This document shows positions 33,358 to 45,481 of a stretch of 64,000 bases of DNA, in pieces. The translations under genes and the position numbers were made by a program. The notes under the pieces are model-generated. The model was not told the DNA's origin, made no database searches, and worked only from the letters and a program-made list of their open reading frames with translations. This DNA comes from Artemia franciscana (lineage: Eukaryota; Arthropoda; Branchiopoda; Anostraca; Artemiidae). Numbering within the stretch: position 1 is the first letter of the stretch; the number at the start of each line of letters is the position of its first letter. The stretch covers positions 3,282,001 to 3,346,000 of the forward strand of contig NC_088881.1 in NCBI RefSeq assembly GCF_032884065.1, read 5' to 3'.

Positions 33358-36319
33358 GATATTACAATTTTGCAAATAAATCTATAGTTCAAAATTCGTG
33401 GCAAAGATGAACGTCAAGGTGTATTTTATGTTAGAAGTTCGATATTATGTGATCTTTTGGCAAAAAAGAGATCCCGAAATGTAGGAAACGATTTTCCGTG
33501 CAATAATTTTCAAATTTTTCACAATTTTCTTTCAGATAAAACTTGTTCTCAGGGCCATATCCAAGATTATGTTTGTTTGTTGTTTTTTAGGGGGGGGGGG
33601 TCACCAAAAGAGTTTTTTCAGGGTAAGTGTGCCAAAATATTTTTTTGAGGGGGAGGGTTTAATAGTCTTTTTACCTGTATTTTTAATACCTATTTACGAT
33701 TCTGATATCCATTTACGATTCAAAGGGGGTAAACCCAATACACCACTTCCATGGGTACGCCCAGCCTGTTCTTTTCAAATTTTTTACAACAATACTTCGA
33801 GAATGAGAGGGCTTATTTAGGTTAATTCGTGTAAAGGGCTGGTTAGGTGACATTTAGACCCATACCATCAAGGCCGTATCCAGGGGGAATTAGGGGAGTT
33901 TGAACCCCCTGTCCCCCGAAATATTTGTCTTGCTCGTAAAAATGTAACAAAAATGAATATAAATACATTTTTGATGCGTTTTTAAATGTTTTTGTACCCC
34001 GCCCCCCAGAAAAAATAATGCTGAATACGACCCTGCATGCCATCTCCCAAAATTTTGTAATATATATTAGTTTTCTTGACATTTGGACCCATATCCTCCC
34101 TCAAATGTCGAAACATTTATTAGTATTCCTGCTGTTAATTATATATTTTATATGATTCACGCCTATATGAACGGCACAAATTGATTGGTGTTTATTATTG
34201 AAACCTGAAACTACTATCACTATATAATAAATTATCTGTGTTTAACTCTCAGAGGAAACGGACTCTTGACTGGAGCATTACTCACACCTCTAACATCAAT
34301 AAATCAATTTACGAATTATAAAATTTTAACTCGTAATTTTAATTTTAATTGAACTCAATAATTAATATTTAATTCGTGTTGAATCTAAATTTAATTTTAA
34401 TAATTTTATTCATTAAATTGTTTAACTTAATTATTTTTTAATTTTAGTTTGTTTATAATTTTGATAGGTTTCATTTTTACCTTTTTAGTCTAATTTTAAT
34501 GTAACTTATTATTATGATTTTGAAATTTAAATATTTTTTATAGTTTTCCTAATTTACTTTTCATCAAAGTAAATGACTATATCCTCTTCCTTTCAAGCTC
34601 TAAGTTAATTTTTTCACACTACAATAAAGATTTTTATACCCAGTCCTAACTGTGGCCACTACAGTTCCTTCACGCTTGGCCCAGTCCTGCCACGCTTGGA
34701 ATGCACCACATGGTGTACGTTATCTTGGAAAGTGGTCTTAACTCAAGTCACAATTATGGGTAAAGGTAAAGTTGCGCCCCAAAAAAGCACCTAAAGCACC
34801 CAAAATTGATCCTGTTTGCAACCATTTGAGTTGAACAATGTTCAACTTTCGAACGTAGACTTTGAGATTAACCGATCAAAGCGAATTTGTAACTAAAAAC
34901 CTAAAGCTAAAACAGCCACTTTTCTATTTTCATCATGAATCTGGCAATAGATACAAAAATAGTATTAATGACACGCTAAAATTAAGAAAACTATTGACTA
35001 ATTAGTCAATTAAAGACTAATTAGTCAATTAACGACTAATTAGTCAATTAACGACGAATTAGTCATTGACAAATCAACGTTTTTTTATTCACAAGCTTGA
35101 TTATGGCGTTGGTGGGAGATTGTATCATTGAAATATGAAAGATGAGATGAGATAATAAATATGCATTTATTAAAAAAGAAAACAAACACTATTCACCTTT
35201 TGCCTGCCAAGAAAGGCAATAAGTATGGAAGGGCAGGCGAGATTACCACTCTCGGCTAATTAAAATCACATTGGTACTCAACACATAAGAAACTCAACTG
35301 GTGAAGGGAGACAGGAAAAAAAGGGGGAAAAGACAAGAAGAAAATAGAAAAAAAAAACAACAAAGAGAATCGGGGAAATACCTTGAATACAATGACAACC
35401 TGGAGCGGGGTTCGCATAAAATTCACTCACGAGATAAAAAAAACTTCTTTGCCCGTGACTCGAAAGCCGGAAGACTAGGCGCATATTTCACATACTCGGG
35501 TAATATATTCCGAACATGGGGACCATGTTCGCACAAAATGGGGACATGGGGACCATGTTCGCATGGGGAACAAGAATCACAAAAGATGCCCGAGTGGTAC
35601 TCTTAAATCCATGAGTTAAGTTATCAACTTTTCTTTTATTATTTATTTTAAAAAGCAAAGTTTTTCCGAGGAGAGTAAAGAGCAAAGTTGGAACTTAAAA
35701 CGGACAAAAATTATTATTTTATAGTCTATCTAATATATATCAATGAAACTAGCACAAATAAACCAACTAATTATGTTTCCCTATGTTTCTAGGACTACAG
35801 AAAACTAAGCGCTTTACTGAAAACACAAAAGTCAAAAATAAAAAACGAGAATTTTGATTTGGGAGTCAAAAGTGAGTATGTGGTCTGATAACAATAAACT
35901 AATCTATAAGGCTTTTCATAGTCTTAGGCCAGTTGTGACATCAGTAACTTTTGGTATGTAATTACAATTATCTTAAGAACATATGCGTAAAATTAAATAT
36001 TTTTTTAATAACCGCAAAAAATTTGAAAAGTATACAGAAATATTGGTTAATTTACCAGATAGCATTTTGGTTTCGCGAGCTATAATACCAATAGTGAGTA
36101 ATATACAATCTTAAATTGTAATGAATGTGCTTCGGTATTACTTGAAATGAAGATTAAGCAAGACATAATATGAACTCTGGAAATCCAGTTATTTCTCTCT
36201 ATACAACAGTGAATTTCAAGCTATGATACAAGTTCTAAAGCTAGTTTTTAGTCCTAATACTATCAAAATGGCTTTGCTTCGAACTTGTCTACAAACTAAT
36301 CATGGTATGACCTTTTCAG
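33358..36319. other. Interval of short repeats and low-complexity DNA, no gene recognised
   Basis: Contains G-rich GGCCATATCCA/GGCCGTATCCA pieces (33548-33660, 33870-34025), very A+T-rich DNA (34260-34600), about four tandem copies of a 19-20-bp unit (GACTAATTAGTCAATTAAC, 34998-35070), a duplicated palindromic phrase GAACATGGGGACCATGTTCG (35512-35566), and a relative of the family A hairpin (35652-35830) that matches 31511-31690. Confidence 0.55.
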
Positions 36320-36402
36320 AATTAAATAAAAAACAAGTTTTTTTAACTGAAAGTAAGGAGCGACATTAAAACTTAAAACGAACAGAAATTACTTCGTACA
36401 TG
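36320..36402 (+). repeat. Family A hairpin-arm fragment
   Basis: ATTAAATAAAAAACAAG followed by CTGAAAGTAAGGAGCGACAT, to TTACTTCGTACATG. This is the left hairpin arm only. It ends where TGCAAAATTGTA begins, a phrase that also borders the broken end of copy A7 (33360-33376, ATTACAATTTTGCA). Confidence 0.8.
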
Positions 36403-38574
36403 CAAAATTGTATATGCAATATGCATTACTTGCAAAATTGTAATATCTTAATTGTAATATTTTCAAAGGCATCGATTGGGGGACAGGGGAGAAATTCCCT
36501 CTCCCCAATGAACTCTAAGAATGGAGTTTTCTATATTTTGCTAATTCAAGGGGGAAAAACACAACGAAAGCGATCCTAGACTCTGAAACCCCCTTTTCAA
36601 ATCTTCATTCTTTAAAAATTGAAGAAAATCCTTGTCCCAGTTCCTATACATTCTCGATTATTAGCACCCCTAATGATTTTTTCGGTCATTTTCCTAAAAC
36701 GAGGTATTGAATAAAGACTACAAACAGCACCACTTCCTATTCATGATATAAAAAGTCTACGCATTCCAGTCTGTGGTGTCAATCAAGAGGTAGACGAAAG
36801 GGAAATTTACGTGTTCCCTAGATATTCTGTCCTCCTCCCAAATTATGAAAAATTCTTTCCATTTGGGAGGTTTTCATTTAAAATTCCTTTTTATGGCATC
36901 TTCACGAAAAAAACGATAAATTTAACCCCTTATTTGCTGAAAAAATGTATTGAGCCCCACTCCACTCCAGTGGCGTAGCTCCAGCATTTTTATTGGGCAG
37001 AAAGAGGGACTCACATCTGGAAAGTCAAGGAGCATAGGCTATGTCATAATTAATATCTCCAAATTATAGCACACTCCCTATAATTTCGTGAATTGGCGCT
37101 ACTGATTCCAGTAAGCTAGAAATGCCACACTAAATATCTGTTTTCTTTTGTCAGCATGTTAACCTCTGGACCCATTCGCCAGAGATCCACAAACGATTTA
37201 TTATATAATGGTCTCAGTTTCCTATTTCAATAATATAAACATCAAAAAGCCCCATTCATAAGGACTGAGTCACTACGGAGTGGCTTCCGATCACGACTCA
37301 AGCCACCCAGTTTGGCCAGTGGACAGGTGTCAAATGCAATAACATTGAACTGCTGTTTATCGTGTTGTCACGGTGGGGACTATTCTCGTCAATCACAAAT
37401 TATCCTAGTAAATGTCAAATCACAGTCAGAGGTTGTCATATTGAGCTATGTTGATACCTCGGAATAGGAGTGGAAATTTGTTTTAGTTGTTTTATGCAAA
37501 CTCCAATTGCTGTCAACGGAAGTAATTGAAATACGTTGAAGTTGGTTTATCTATTGAGCAATCAGTGACTTGCATCTTTGCCCGACGAAAATAAAAACTT
37601 GCAAAAAGTACTTGCCTTTTTCCCCCACAGCTTTGCCTCTTAAAAGCGCGTTGGTGATGGAGCAGTTTGACGATGGCAAACAGCATGCCGCCTTTTTGTG
37701 CTATTAGTTGAAAAAAGTTTCTCAACGGAAAAACAATTTTATTTTAAGAAATTAACTTGAAAAATCCTTTTCCGCAGAAGTAATTATTCAGAGAAAGGTA
37801 AAGAGCCGAATTAATGACGAGCCAAAACCAAGAAATGATTCAAGCTTAAAACGAACAGAGACCACTATAAACATATTCATGGCTATCGTGGTGGCCAGGC
37901 ACGCACACACAGGGGGGGGGGGCTAAAGGTGATCTAACCCTCCTCAGGAAAAAACTAATACCCAAGTACAGTTAAATACAGTTATTCCAGAGGAATTTTA
38001 AAGTTTTCCGTTGGTCGGCCCAGTGACTGGTGGTCAGTCCCCCAATAATTATTATCTGAGTTGGCCACTGGTTGTGGCTGTAACCTAAAGAAGGATGAGT
38101 CCTAGCCAAAAATAACCGAAAATTAATTATTTTGAAACCTAATCGGATTTTAGTAAGATCACCATGGGAGTCACCATGAACAAAAACTCTATAGATTAAA
38201 ATAGCGACGAAGACCACACTGCCTTTCCATAACAAACAAATACAAAGTAGAAACAATAGGGAAAATCTTTTCAAGACAGTGGATATCAGCTCTGTGAATA
38301 TTTCGGCCCTATGTTCTAAGTCTTCAGCACAATACGAGAACAAGAGAGAAAATATGTATATATAAATAAAATTACATTAAATTGTGAGAATTAAAACTAA
38401 ATAATGTTTTCTAAAAACTTTTTTAAAAACAGCCCTAGCATCCTTACTTCAACGAAGTTCAACCAGGACTGACAAAAAGAATGAAGTGAGAATATAAATT
38501 CATTCAAACTAAAGATAACAAAGTGATTAAGTGCAATTTCTCAGAGCCAACCTTGCTTTTTTAGCAGCCTGTCT
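36403..38574. other. Interval without a recognisable gene
   Basis: A+T-rich DNA. A hAT-like single end (CCAGTGGCGTAGCTCCAG, about 36968-36985) has no partner that I can find. A minus frame of 123 codons at 37972-38343 has one good membrane-spanning stretch (LLFLLCICLLW, VVFVAILIY) but no family match or clear splice sites, so I do not call it a gene. A run of 10 G lies near 37913-37922. Confidence 0.5.
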
Positions 38575-39262
38575 CTAAGGCCTTTTCGTAGCTGGTTCAA
38601 TGCTATTATAAATTGGTTTAGTAAAATATTTTGTTAGATCATTTTTAATTAAATTTGAGTATAAAGAAAAGTCCCTGTTCAAAGTATTTATTTTGAGATT
38701 AATTTCGATTGATTCTCGAACCACCTGTTTTATCCCCAAATCATTACTGATGAGTGAAGATTTTTCAAAAAGTATCGTGAGGGACGGATTATTAAATATA
38801 TGCCAACCTAAAGCAGAATCAAAGGAGTTGTTGGAACTATTTGAAATTAATGCCTTGTCTATGTCTTTTTTTATGCTGTTGTATCCGTTTTTCTAGATTC
38901 TGATGGGTCCTGCCGACATAGTAATTTCCACAATCACAGGGTATTTGATAGACCCCTCTTTGGCGAGTAACTGGGGTCTTGGTCTTTACCGGAATTTAAG
39001 AAATTAATGATTTTAAAATTATTAGTAAAAACTATGTACAGATTATTTTTTGTGCAAATATTTCTTAATTTTGTTGTGATTTTTGGGATATACGGAAGAT
39101 AGACAATATTTGAGGGCTTATCAGTAGCCTCACATTGTGAAATATCTTCTTCGATTTTACAAGAATGTCTTTTTTATTCTACAGTTATTCATTTTATTGA
39201 CAAAAGGAATGGGGTATCCATTATCAAAAAGAATATCTCTGATAAAGTTTTATTTTGGGTAG
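38575..39262 (-). mobile_element. Penelope-like element C-terminus with GIY-YIG endonuclease, decayed
   Basis: On the minus strand the region reads as the end of a Penelope-like retroelement. First come RT C-terminal blocks (ILFDNGYPIPFVNK, then LPYIPKITTKLRNICTKNN) in one frame. After a frame change the GIY-YIG nuclease follows: GVYQIPCDCGNYYVGRT (GVY at about 38949-38957, YVG at about 38910-38924), LEKRIQQHKKD (the conserved Arg and the helix after it), and VRESIEI (the conserved Glu). The frame ends at TAG 38575-38577, about where such proteins end. The upstream RT core is not visible, so the copy is 5'-truncated and frameshifted. The Cys pair CDC in the nuclease is typical of Penelope-type enzymes. 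Confidence 0.85.
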
Positions 39263-40498
39263 AAGTCAACTCATGTGTCCTCCTTTTTTTGTTTTCTTTC
39301 TCCACTACTATTAGGGCACTGGGGCATTATAGAGAGCTATTAAACGGCTCATGTTCAGGGGCTCCAATTAGGGGAACATGGGGGCAATTTTCCCCGGAAC
39401 TTAAAAAATACCTTCTTGTTTGGATTTCATAGCTATTTTCTATTTTATCATGACTAACTGGTTGTTTTTGTGCCCTTTTGCAATCCTTTGCCCCCTACAT
39501 TTTTGTGAATCGGTGTCACTGCTCATATAAAAGGAATGTTTTGTATCTATTGCCTTATGCAGATAACAAAACAAAATCTATACAATAAAGTCAATTTTTG
39601 GTTAAAAAACTGCGTCTTCGCATAGAAGATGATGAATGACGTAATACTTTTATGGGTGCCCTGGGTAAGGATGACAAGAATAGTGACCACCTTTTGGATT
39701 CCACAACACACATAGCCGCTACTCTTTTCTTCCGTAATAGTTTAGATCACGAAGAAGAATAACTGTGATTCCCTCAAGATGTAGGTGTTATTAATTTTCT
39801 TCAAAATATAGGTGTTTTTTAAGCAAAAGTGGTTGCTTGTTACAGAATAGGGAGTATTTCTTCTTTGATTGTTAAGTTAATTGCTTAAAAACCTAAGGGT
39901 GTAGAGAAAAGCTTTCAGGGACCGTGGGGAATCCCACTTGTAACTGAGGAGGGCACACACATTGGTGTTACGTAATGGTGGCGCAAACCTACCTGTTACA
40001 TAATGAAGGGGTGCACGTGGGATATTACGTAATAATTTAAGAGATTTTATTCTTGAATACATTTATTTTTCGAGATTTCATTTTCTTCAACGTTATTCAC
40101 TTTTTTTTCTCAGGGAACCATTATAAACAAAATATTTTTCATCACTTTAGGAATCAAAAGAGATTTCCCCAATGGTACTGTGCGTGAGAAACCTGAGCCA
40201 ACAAACTATTGCTATTATTATGATTTGGGAAATAAATTCCATCAAATAACCTATTCCGCGCATGGAAATTCCCTGTAAACTTTCTAGATCGATTAAGCTA
40301 TTGATTACGTTTTCCAATCCTTTCCACTCAGGAGCACGCAACCATCCCAATACTACTCACTATTGATCTATTAACTGCACCTGCTTGCTACATTGAATTA
40401 ATTTTACAATGTATGTAACAATGTAAACGTAACCTAGACAATACTTTGTAACACACAGACTTTTTATTTTGCATAAAAGTTTTAATACCCCAAAAAAA
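39263..40498. other. Interval without a recognisable gene
   Basis: A+T-rich DNA with a lone CAGGGGCTCCAATTAGGGG phrase (about 39357-39375) that resembles a hAT terminus but has no partner, and several TTACGTAAT phrases (39968-40032). Frames here are short and unremarkable. Confidence 0.45.
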
Positions 40499-41760
40499 TT
40501 AATGAAATCATGAAACCACAGAAAAAAGAAGTTGGAACTCGACAAACAGATAAACAAAACGTGAAAAAGCTGATAAAGGGATAAAACATAAGCAAGGCAA
40601 GTAAGAATTAAAGAAAGGAACCACAGCAACCCATTCCAGGAGAAGGGATAGGGTTGCTATTAGAGGTAATTTTAAAAAATATTAATAGGTATATCTAAGA
40701 GGTCTTAATGAAAATACCACGTTTCACGTCTTATCCACGTTTCGTGCCAAGAATTGCTAGGGCCCACAGACATCATAAAATCATGGAATCACAGAAAATG
40801 CAGTTATAACTCAACAAACGGAAAAACAAAACGTGAAAAAGGTGATAAGGCATGAAATACAAGCACAAAAGAGTGAATTAAGGAAAGGCAGGAGCCTTTG
40901 GAACGAATACCGGGGGGAAAGGTTGCTAAGGAAGTTAAACATAGGCCACATTTCAGCCTATGAGGTATTTTCAAAGAGATTTGAATGAAAATGGCTTGTT
41001 TATTTGAGCCAAGACTAAGCAATCAAGATCGACAAGCATACATTTGAATAATATTTGTCTTTGTTTTTCACAAAATCTTGTTAGAGGTGTATTTAAACCA
41101 TATTAAGAGATATTTTTGTGAACTTTTAAAGGAAAAGCCCGATTATTTAAGTCGTGGAAAGGTTTTCGGCGTTGACAAGCACACATTTGATTCGAAGTTT
41201 CATTGTATTTTGCACAATATCGTTAAAGGTAAATTCAAGCCATATTAAGATGTATTTCTGACAGGCTTTAATGAAAATGCCTTGTTTCTTGAGCCAAGAC
41301 TTTGCATTCCCAATTTCCAAGAATCACAAACATTATAAAATCATGGAATCACATAAAAAAGCGGAAAAACTCAACAAACGGGAAAACAAACGTGAAAAGC
41401 TGACAAAGGATGGAATATAAGCAAAAACACGAACAAAGAGAGGCAGGAACCGTTGCAACCCATTCAAGGAGGGGGGGGGAGATGGTTGCTATTGGACATA
41501 AATGTAAGCCACATTAAGATATATTTCCAATGGATTTTAATGAAAATGCCGCGTTTCTTTGAGCCAAGACTATGCATTCCGGATTGCCAAGTATTACAAA
41601 TATTATAAAAAACATGAAATCACAGAAGGAAAGCAGTTAAAAGTCATCGAAAGGAAAAAGTGAAAAATCTCATAAAGGATACAATATAAAAAAAAACGCA
41701 AAATAATGAAAGTTGGGAACTCTAGCGACCAATTCCAGGGGGGGGGGAGGAGGGTTGTTA
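40499..41760. repeat. Irregular tandem array immediately upstream of the Polinton integrase
   Basis: Units start with a CATAAAATCATGGAATCACAG-type phrase at about 40499, 40773, 41336 and 41604. Each continues AACAAACGGAAAAACAAAACG, TGAAAAAGCTGATAAAGG, then a G-rich stretch, GGTTGCTATT and AAAATGCCTTGTTTCTTTGAG. Unit length is about 270 bp, with a larger block between 40773 and 41336. The last unit runs straight into the integrase remnant, so the array may be part of the Polinton end or of an element next to it. Confidence 0.7.
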
Positions 41761-41763
41761 TTA

Positions 41764-42162
41764 CATGAGATTCAACGGCGTCACAATGAGCCATACAACT
41801 ACATTCTACTGGTAATTAGTGTTTTTAGTCGCTATGCATATGCCATTCCACTGCGGTCAAAGATAGGTGACGAATTTGCTAAAACTCTTGAAACCATCCT
41901 TGAGCAGGATTAGTATAAGAAGATTCAAAGGGATCAGGATAGTGAATTTATTAATCCACATGTAAAGAAGGTTCTATTAAAATATAATATTCTGCTCTAT
42001 CATAGTCATAGTCCAATAAAGGCAGCGTTGGCTGAATGATTGATAAGAACTATTCAACTTTTAATTTCAAAATATTGTACGATGAAAAATACTGTTGATT
42101 TTATTCACGATTTGGATAAAATAATGTTGATTTATAATCAACGTACTGAGTTCTTTATTTAA
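41764..42162 (+). pseudogene. Polinton/Maverick retroviral-type integrase, pseudogene
   Basis: The integrase core of a Polinton-type element, which would insert the element into DNA. A single frame reads YNYILLVISVFSRYAYAIPL, then IQRDQDSEFI, YNILLYHSH, IKAALAE, stop, LIRTIQLLISKY and LIYNQRTEF. The usual first catalytic aspartate (IDVFS) is Ser here (AGT at 41818-41820). The second Asp (41932-41934) and the Glu (42034-42036) remain. In-frame stops at 41911-41913 (TAG) and 42037-42039 (TGA), and the end at 42160, show it is dead. The N-terminal zinc-binding region is absent or replaced by the G-rich repeat. The target-binding C-terminal part resumes at 42424 after an insertion of about 260 bp. 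Confidence 0.85.
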
Positions 42163-42423
42163 CAATAAATTTTATAAACGAAAAACTACTTCAAAACAAT
42201 TTCCCAAACAAGGCTCCATGGCTGGGAAAAGAACAGGGGAGAAAAAGACCGACACAAAAAATATAAACAAAATTCAAAAAAATCCAGTCACCCACCTTAT
42301 CGTCCCTCATCGATCCCTGTCCGCCTCTACCCCTATGGAAGTTCATTGAGGAAATGGCAATACACTTGACTTTTTTCTTAAATAATATTCCAATGAAAGG
42401 GGAGCAAAGTGAGAAAGATGTAA

Positions 42424-42756
42424 TTCAATGTTGGTGATACCGTTCGAGTCAGTCGAACTACTAGTGTTTTTGAAAAGGGTCACTACCTATGGCCCACTGA
42501 ACTTTTTAATGTCTCCAGAATCTTATAAACTACACCAATAAAACATCGTGTGGGTGACATGAAAGGTGATAAGATTCTTTGCGGTTCTTATGATTATGAA
42601 TTACAAAAAGTTAAAGACACTGGAATGTATCAGATTGAAAAGATATTAAAGACTCATACTCATTGGGGCAAGAGAGAGTTGCTTGTTTGTTGGCTAGGAT
42701 ACAGTTCTGATTTTGATTCGTGGATATCTGCTGAAAACGTACTCAATGCCCGATGA
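42424..42756 (+). pseudogene. Integrase C-terminal SH3-like domain plus chromodomain
   Basis: One frame with a single stop (TAA at 42526-42528). The first part, FNVGDTVRVSRTTSVFEKGH followed by PTELFNVSRI, matches the SH3-like tail of Polinton and Gypsy-type integrases. The second part (about 42622-42744) is a chromodomain: YQIEKILKTH, ELLVCWLGYSSDFDSWI, ENV, with the conserved aromatic residues (Y, W, W) in place and one V-C change in the usual LVKWKGY. Such domains direct insertion to modified chromatin. It is the natural continuation of the integrase gene just upstream and ends at a stop at 42754-42756. Confidence 0.82.
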
Positions 42757-42957
42757 TTTCTATGTGACGTTTATGTTAAATATCTCCGATCCCTCCTACA
42801 ATGAAAGAATAAAACAAGTGATTTTTGGATAAAACTCTGATTACATATCATTTTTAACCCATTCCACAACGAGATGGCTAATAGAAAAAATGCATTTGTT
42901 TGTCCTAATATTGATTGCAATGTTACTACTCTCAGACCACGACAATTCGGTCATGAA

Positions 42958-43328
42958 ATGGAGTATTACAGAGGTCGTTCCTCCATTTCGGCTTATGGTC
43001 TGGACAGTTGGTTTGCAAAGCTGTTTCGCTCTGCACTACCCCTGGCTAAAAAATACATTGCCCCGTTTACCGAGATTTGGGGGCTGGTAAAGATTTTAAA
43101 GAAAGTGTTTCACAATATCTTAAGTCCAGCGCACGATCCCTCGGTGAGCGATTGAAATCAAGACAACGTGGAAAAGGTTTTAAAAGGTCGAGAAACACCT
43201 CACCACTCATCGGTCTCTACTCAGGTCCGAAGAGAAAGACATCACTTCTGTCAAGGAAGAAAAAGAAACCAAGAAAAAATTGTTATAAAAATTGTAAAAT
43301 TGTATCGAAAAAGGATTTCTTTTCCTAG
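42958..43328 (+). pseudogene. Polinton/adintovirus minor-capsid-like basic protein, frameshifted
   Basis: From the ATG at 42958 the protein begins MEYYRGRSS, then an amphipathic stretch (LDSWFAKLFRSALPLAKKYI). Around 43080 the reading frame shifts by one, continuing GAGKDFKESVSQYLKSSA, RQRGKGFKRSR and a very basic end (KRKTSLLSRKKKKPRK). In total it is about 120 residues. The small size, the W/F-rich amphipathic N-terminus, the KDFKESV..LK.. helix and the Arg/Lys tail fit the pVI/pX-like minor capsid proteins of Polintons. It lies between integrase and the penton-like gene on the same strand. The similarity is judged by eye and short, so the name is provisional. Confidence 0.5.
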
Positions 43329-43334
43329 ACTGAA

Positions 43335-44484
43335 ATGATATATCTACTCCGCAATGAATCTCATCCCATAATCACTTCATCTCTAAATCTTTTCAATGCA
43401 GAGAGTGTAGGTGTCAGTGTTAAACATGGATACTATGGACAATTCTACCCACAACAACCATCCTATGAAAATATGGAAAATAGGATACCGATGGGCTATC
43501 CTATGAAAACGGTATCCTACACAATTTCTTTAGACAAATATAGGTCTACATAAATAGAACATTGGTGAGAACTAGCACCAATCTATCAAACTATGCAAGC
43601 TGCATACAATTTATGTTGATGACTCCAAAGTTCTAGAAGAAAATGAGATGTCTGGCGATGAGCTATGATTATAAATCGAATGTTGATACTGATGGTGAAC
43701 TCATTTGGGCGGTGAGCAAGGAGTATCATTTAGTTGGTAAACTAAATCATGAAATATTCAGTATACCTCGATGGATGTCACATAATGTTATAATTGACAC
43801 TAATCTAAAATTCGCTCTGTCCAATGTCATCTTGAGAAAAACACTCGATGTATCATCCGATGCATACGTCATTGTCACCTTGGCAATACTTCACCTATGA
43901 AAACAACATGTTACAAAGTCTGTTGCTTTGGCAATTAAAAAATTAAGAGCCTCTGGAAATAATATCAAACTGCTCGCTCCTCACACAATCACCAGTCAAC
44001 GAAATATTGCTACTGGTTCAAGTACCTACACCGATTCTTCATTTATCAATGGTAAAAATTCTTCAAAACTTGCTTTGGCATTCGTAAAAAGTACCAATGG
44101 ATCATGTACAAGTTCTCCACATGAATTTGAAAATTTTGGACTTTCCTCTTTTATATGTAAAGTAAATGGAACTACTCTCTACAGTTTATTCTTTGATATA
44201 TCCTATAAGACCGTATATGAATTGATAATGCGATCCCTGGATCGAGATTCACAACCATTTGAAAATGGTATAACCGATACAATTTTCGCAAAAGTCCCGG
44301 TATCATTGTTTTGGACTTGTATGGTACCCAAGATATGAGTATTGTCTGAATGGGCACTGTACGTTTGGAGTGTACCTTTTCCAAGCCATTGACGGAGAGT
44401 GAAGCATTAACTTCACTAAATCAATTTGAGACCTATTGGGAAATTACCCTCGACACTAGTGTTCCGTTAAACTTAGCACCATAA
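43335..44484 (+). pseudogene. Penton-like (single jelly-roll) capsid protein remnant of a Polinton
   Basis: Several frames on plus together resemble the penton-type protein of Polintons, often found in databases as F54H12.2-like. In order: 43335-43553 (LNLFNAESVGVSV, FYPQQPSY), 43643-43900 (LVGKLNHEIFSIPRWMSHNV, then SNVILRKTLDVSSDAYVIV), 43928-44338 (IKKLRASGNN, FENFGLSSFICKVNG), and 44350-44484 (MGTVRLECTFSKPL, FETYWEI). The order and the NFENFGL..I..YVNG and G.VRLE..F..PL blocks match what I remember of the family. Frame changes and a stop at 44336-44338 show it is non-functional. It would form the five-fold capsomer of the particle. Confidence 0.58.
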
Positions 44485-44659
44485 AAACCATTTAAATAAT
44501 CGATTATTGAACTTGGATCCATACTTGTCAAGATACAAATCCTATCGCATACCTTAGAGTATCCCTGTATATTTTCATAGTGCTCATAATACCATTATCA
44601 TCCTTAATAGTAGTCCATTAACTGTACAGACACATTGTCTATGCATCTTTCAAAAAGTA

Positions 44660-44945
44660 AAGAACATAGAATTTATGGACCCTCTTGGTCTACCATATGC
44701 CTTTTACACACCTAACATCAAAAAATTCCTTGAAAGAAGTGAGAAATCAATTATCCAAATCGGAAGTGACAAGATTTATCAACCAAAATCTGTGGTTTTC
44801 ATGCATTACAATATTTTATTTCCCGATGTCATGACTTATACTTAAAAAGAATTTCTGAACATTTATGGATACACTCTTCGATTAAAATACTTCTTAATTG
44901 AGAGTATCCTATACTACTTGTATAGTTTTGATTTCAGGCCCTGAG
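44660..44945 (+). other. Unassigned frame between the penton-like gene and the minus-strand genes
   Basis: A plus frame from about 44672 reads DPLGLPYAFYTPNIKKFL, ERSEKSIIQIGSDKIYQP and VVFMHYNILFPDV before a stop near 44843, then stays readable to about 44943. The composition looks protein-like, and the position suggests another Polinton gene. I cannot assign a family. Confidence 0.3.
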
Positions 44946-44978
44946 GATAAAATGTTTAAATAATGTTTGTAAATTGTT

Positions 44979-45473
44979 TTATGAATAAAATACATATATA
45001 CAATAAAAAAGTCTTTCTTCTTCTTCTTCGTCGTTTAGGTGGTCACCGTCGACAACGACTAGTAGTGGCAGATCATTGGGATTCAACTTGTACTGATCCT
45101 GGTGTGCAAAGTCAGGGCCATATTTTGCACAATATAATTTAACCATATTCTCGTTGATTCTCTTTGTGAAGTCAATGATACTAATATAGATCATATTTTA
45201 AATTTACATGTTTCTATTTGTTTATTTGAAGTAGTGTCACACACAGTATTCTCATATGAAGAATCACTTTCTGTAACGGCCAAATAAAAGTCAGTAGTTT
45301 TGTAATCATAACTATCATTGTCCTTAAAACGGTGACGTGAAAACCATACTCTCTGGTTGTTTTTACAGTTGAAACTTGCTCCAAATTCTTCTTCTCAAAA
45401 CAGTTTACATCCATGACATTAGCAATCCCTTTGAAATAAACTGAAATCACGTTTAGGGTTTTGGCCAATCATG
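44979..45473 (-). pseudogene. Minus-strand accessory frames of the Polinton region (downstream part)
   Basis: The 71-codon frame 44979-45194 starts MIYISIIDFTKRINENM and ends with an acidic run (DDEEEEE) of the kind often found near protein ends. Just upstream, 45214-45468 holds another frame, and the readable stretch KNNQRVWFSRHRF uses a different phase, so frames shift here. At 45474 the sequence meets the target duplication of the hAT insertion. It continues on the far side at 48467 in the cysteine-rich frame. The frames are convergent to the integrase-capsid cluster, as Polinton gene blocks often are. No function is assigned. Confidence 0.4.
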
Positions 45474-45481
45474 CCAGGGTG

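Noticed and set aside
34998-35070. CRISPR-like short direct repeats
   Set aside because: About four contiguous 19-20-bp AT-rich units with no spacers, in animal DNA; an ordinary minisatellite.
37972-38343. 123-codon minus frame with a membrane-like segment
   Set aside because: No family features, no convincing splice sites, and its end overlaps ordinary intergenic sequence.
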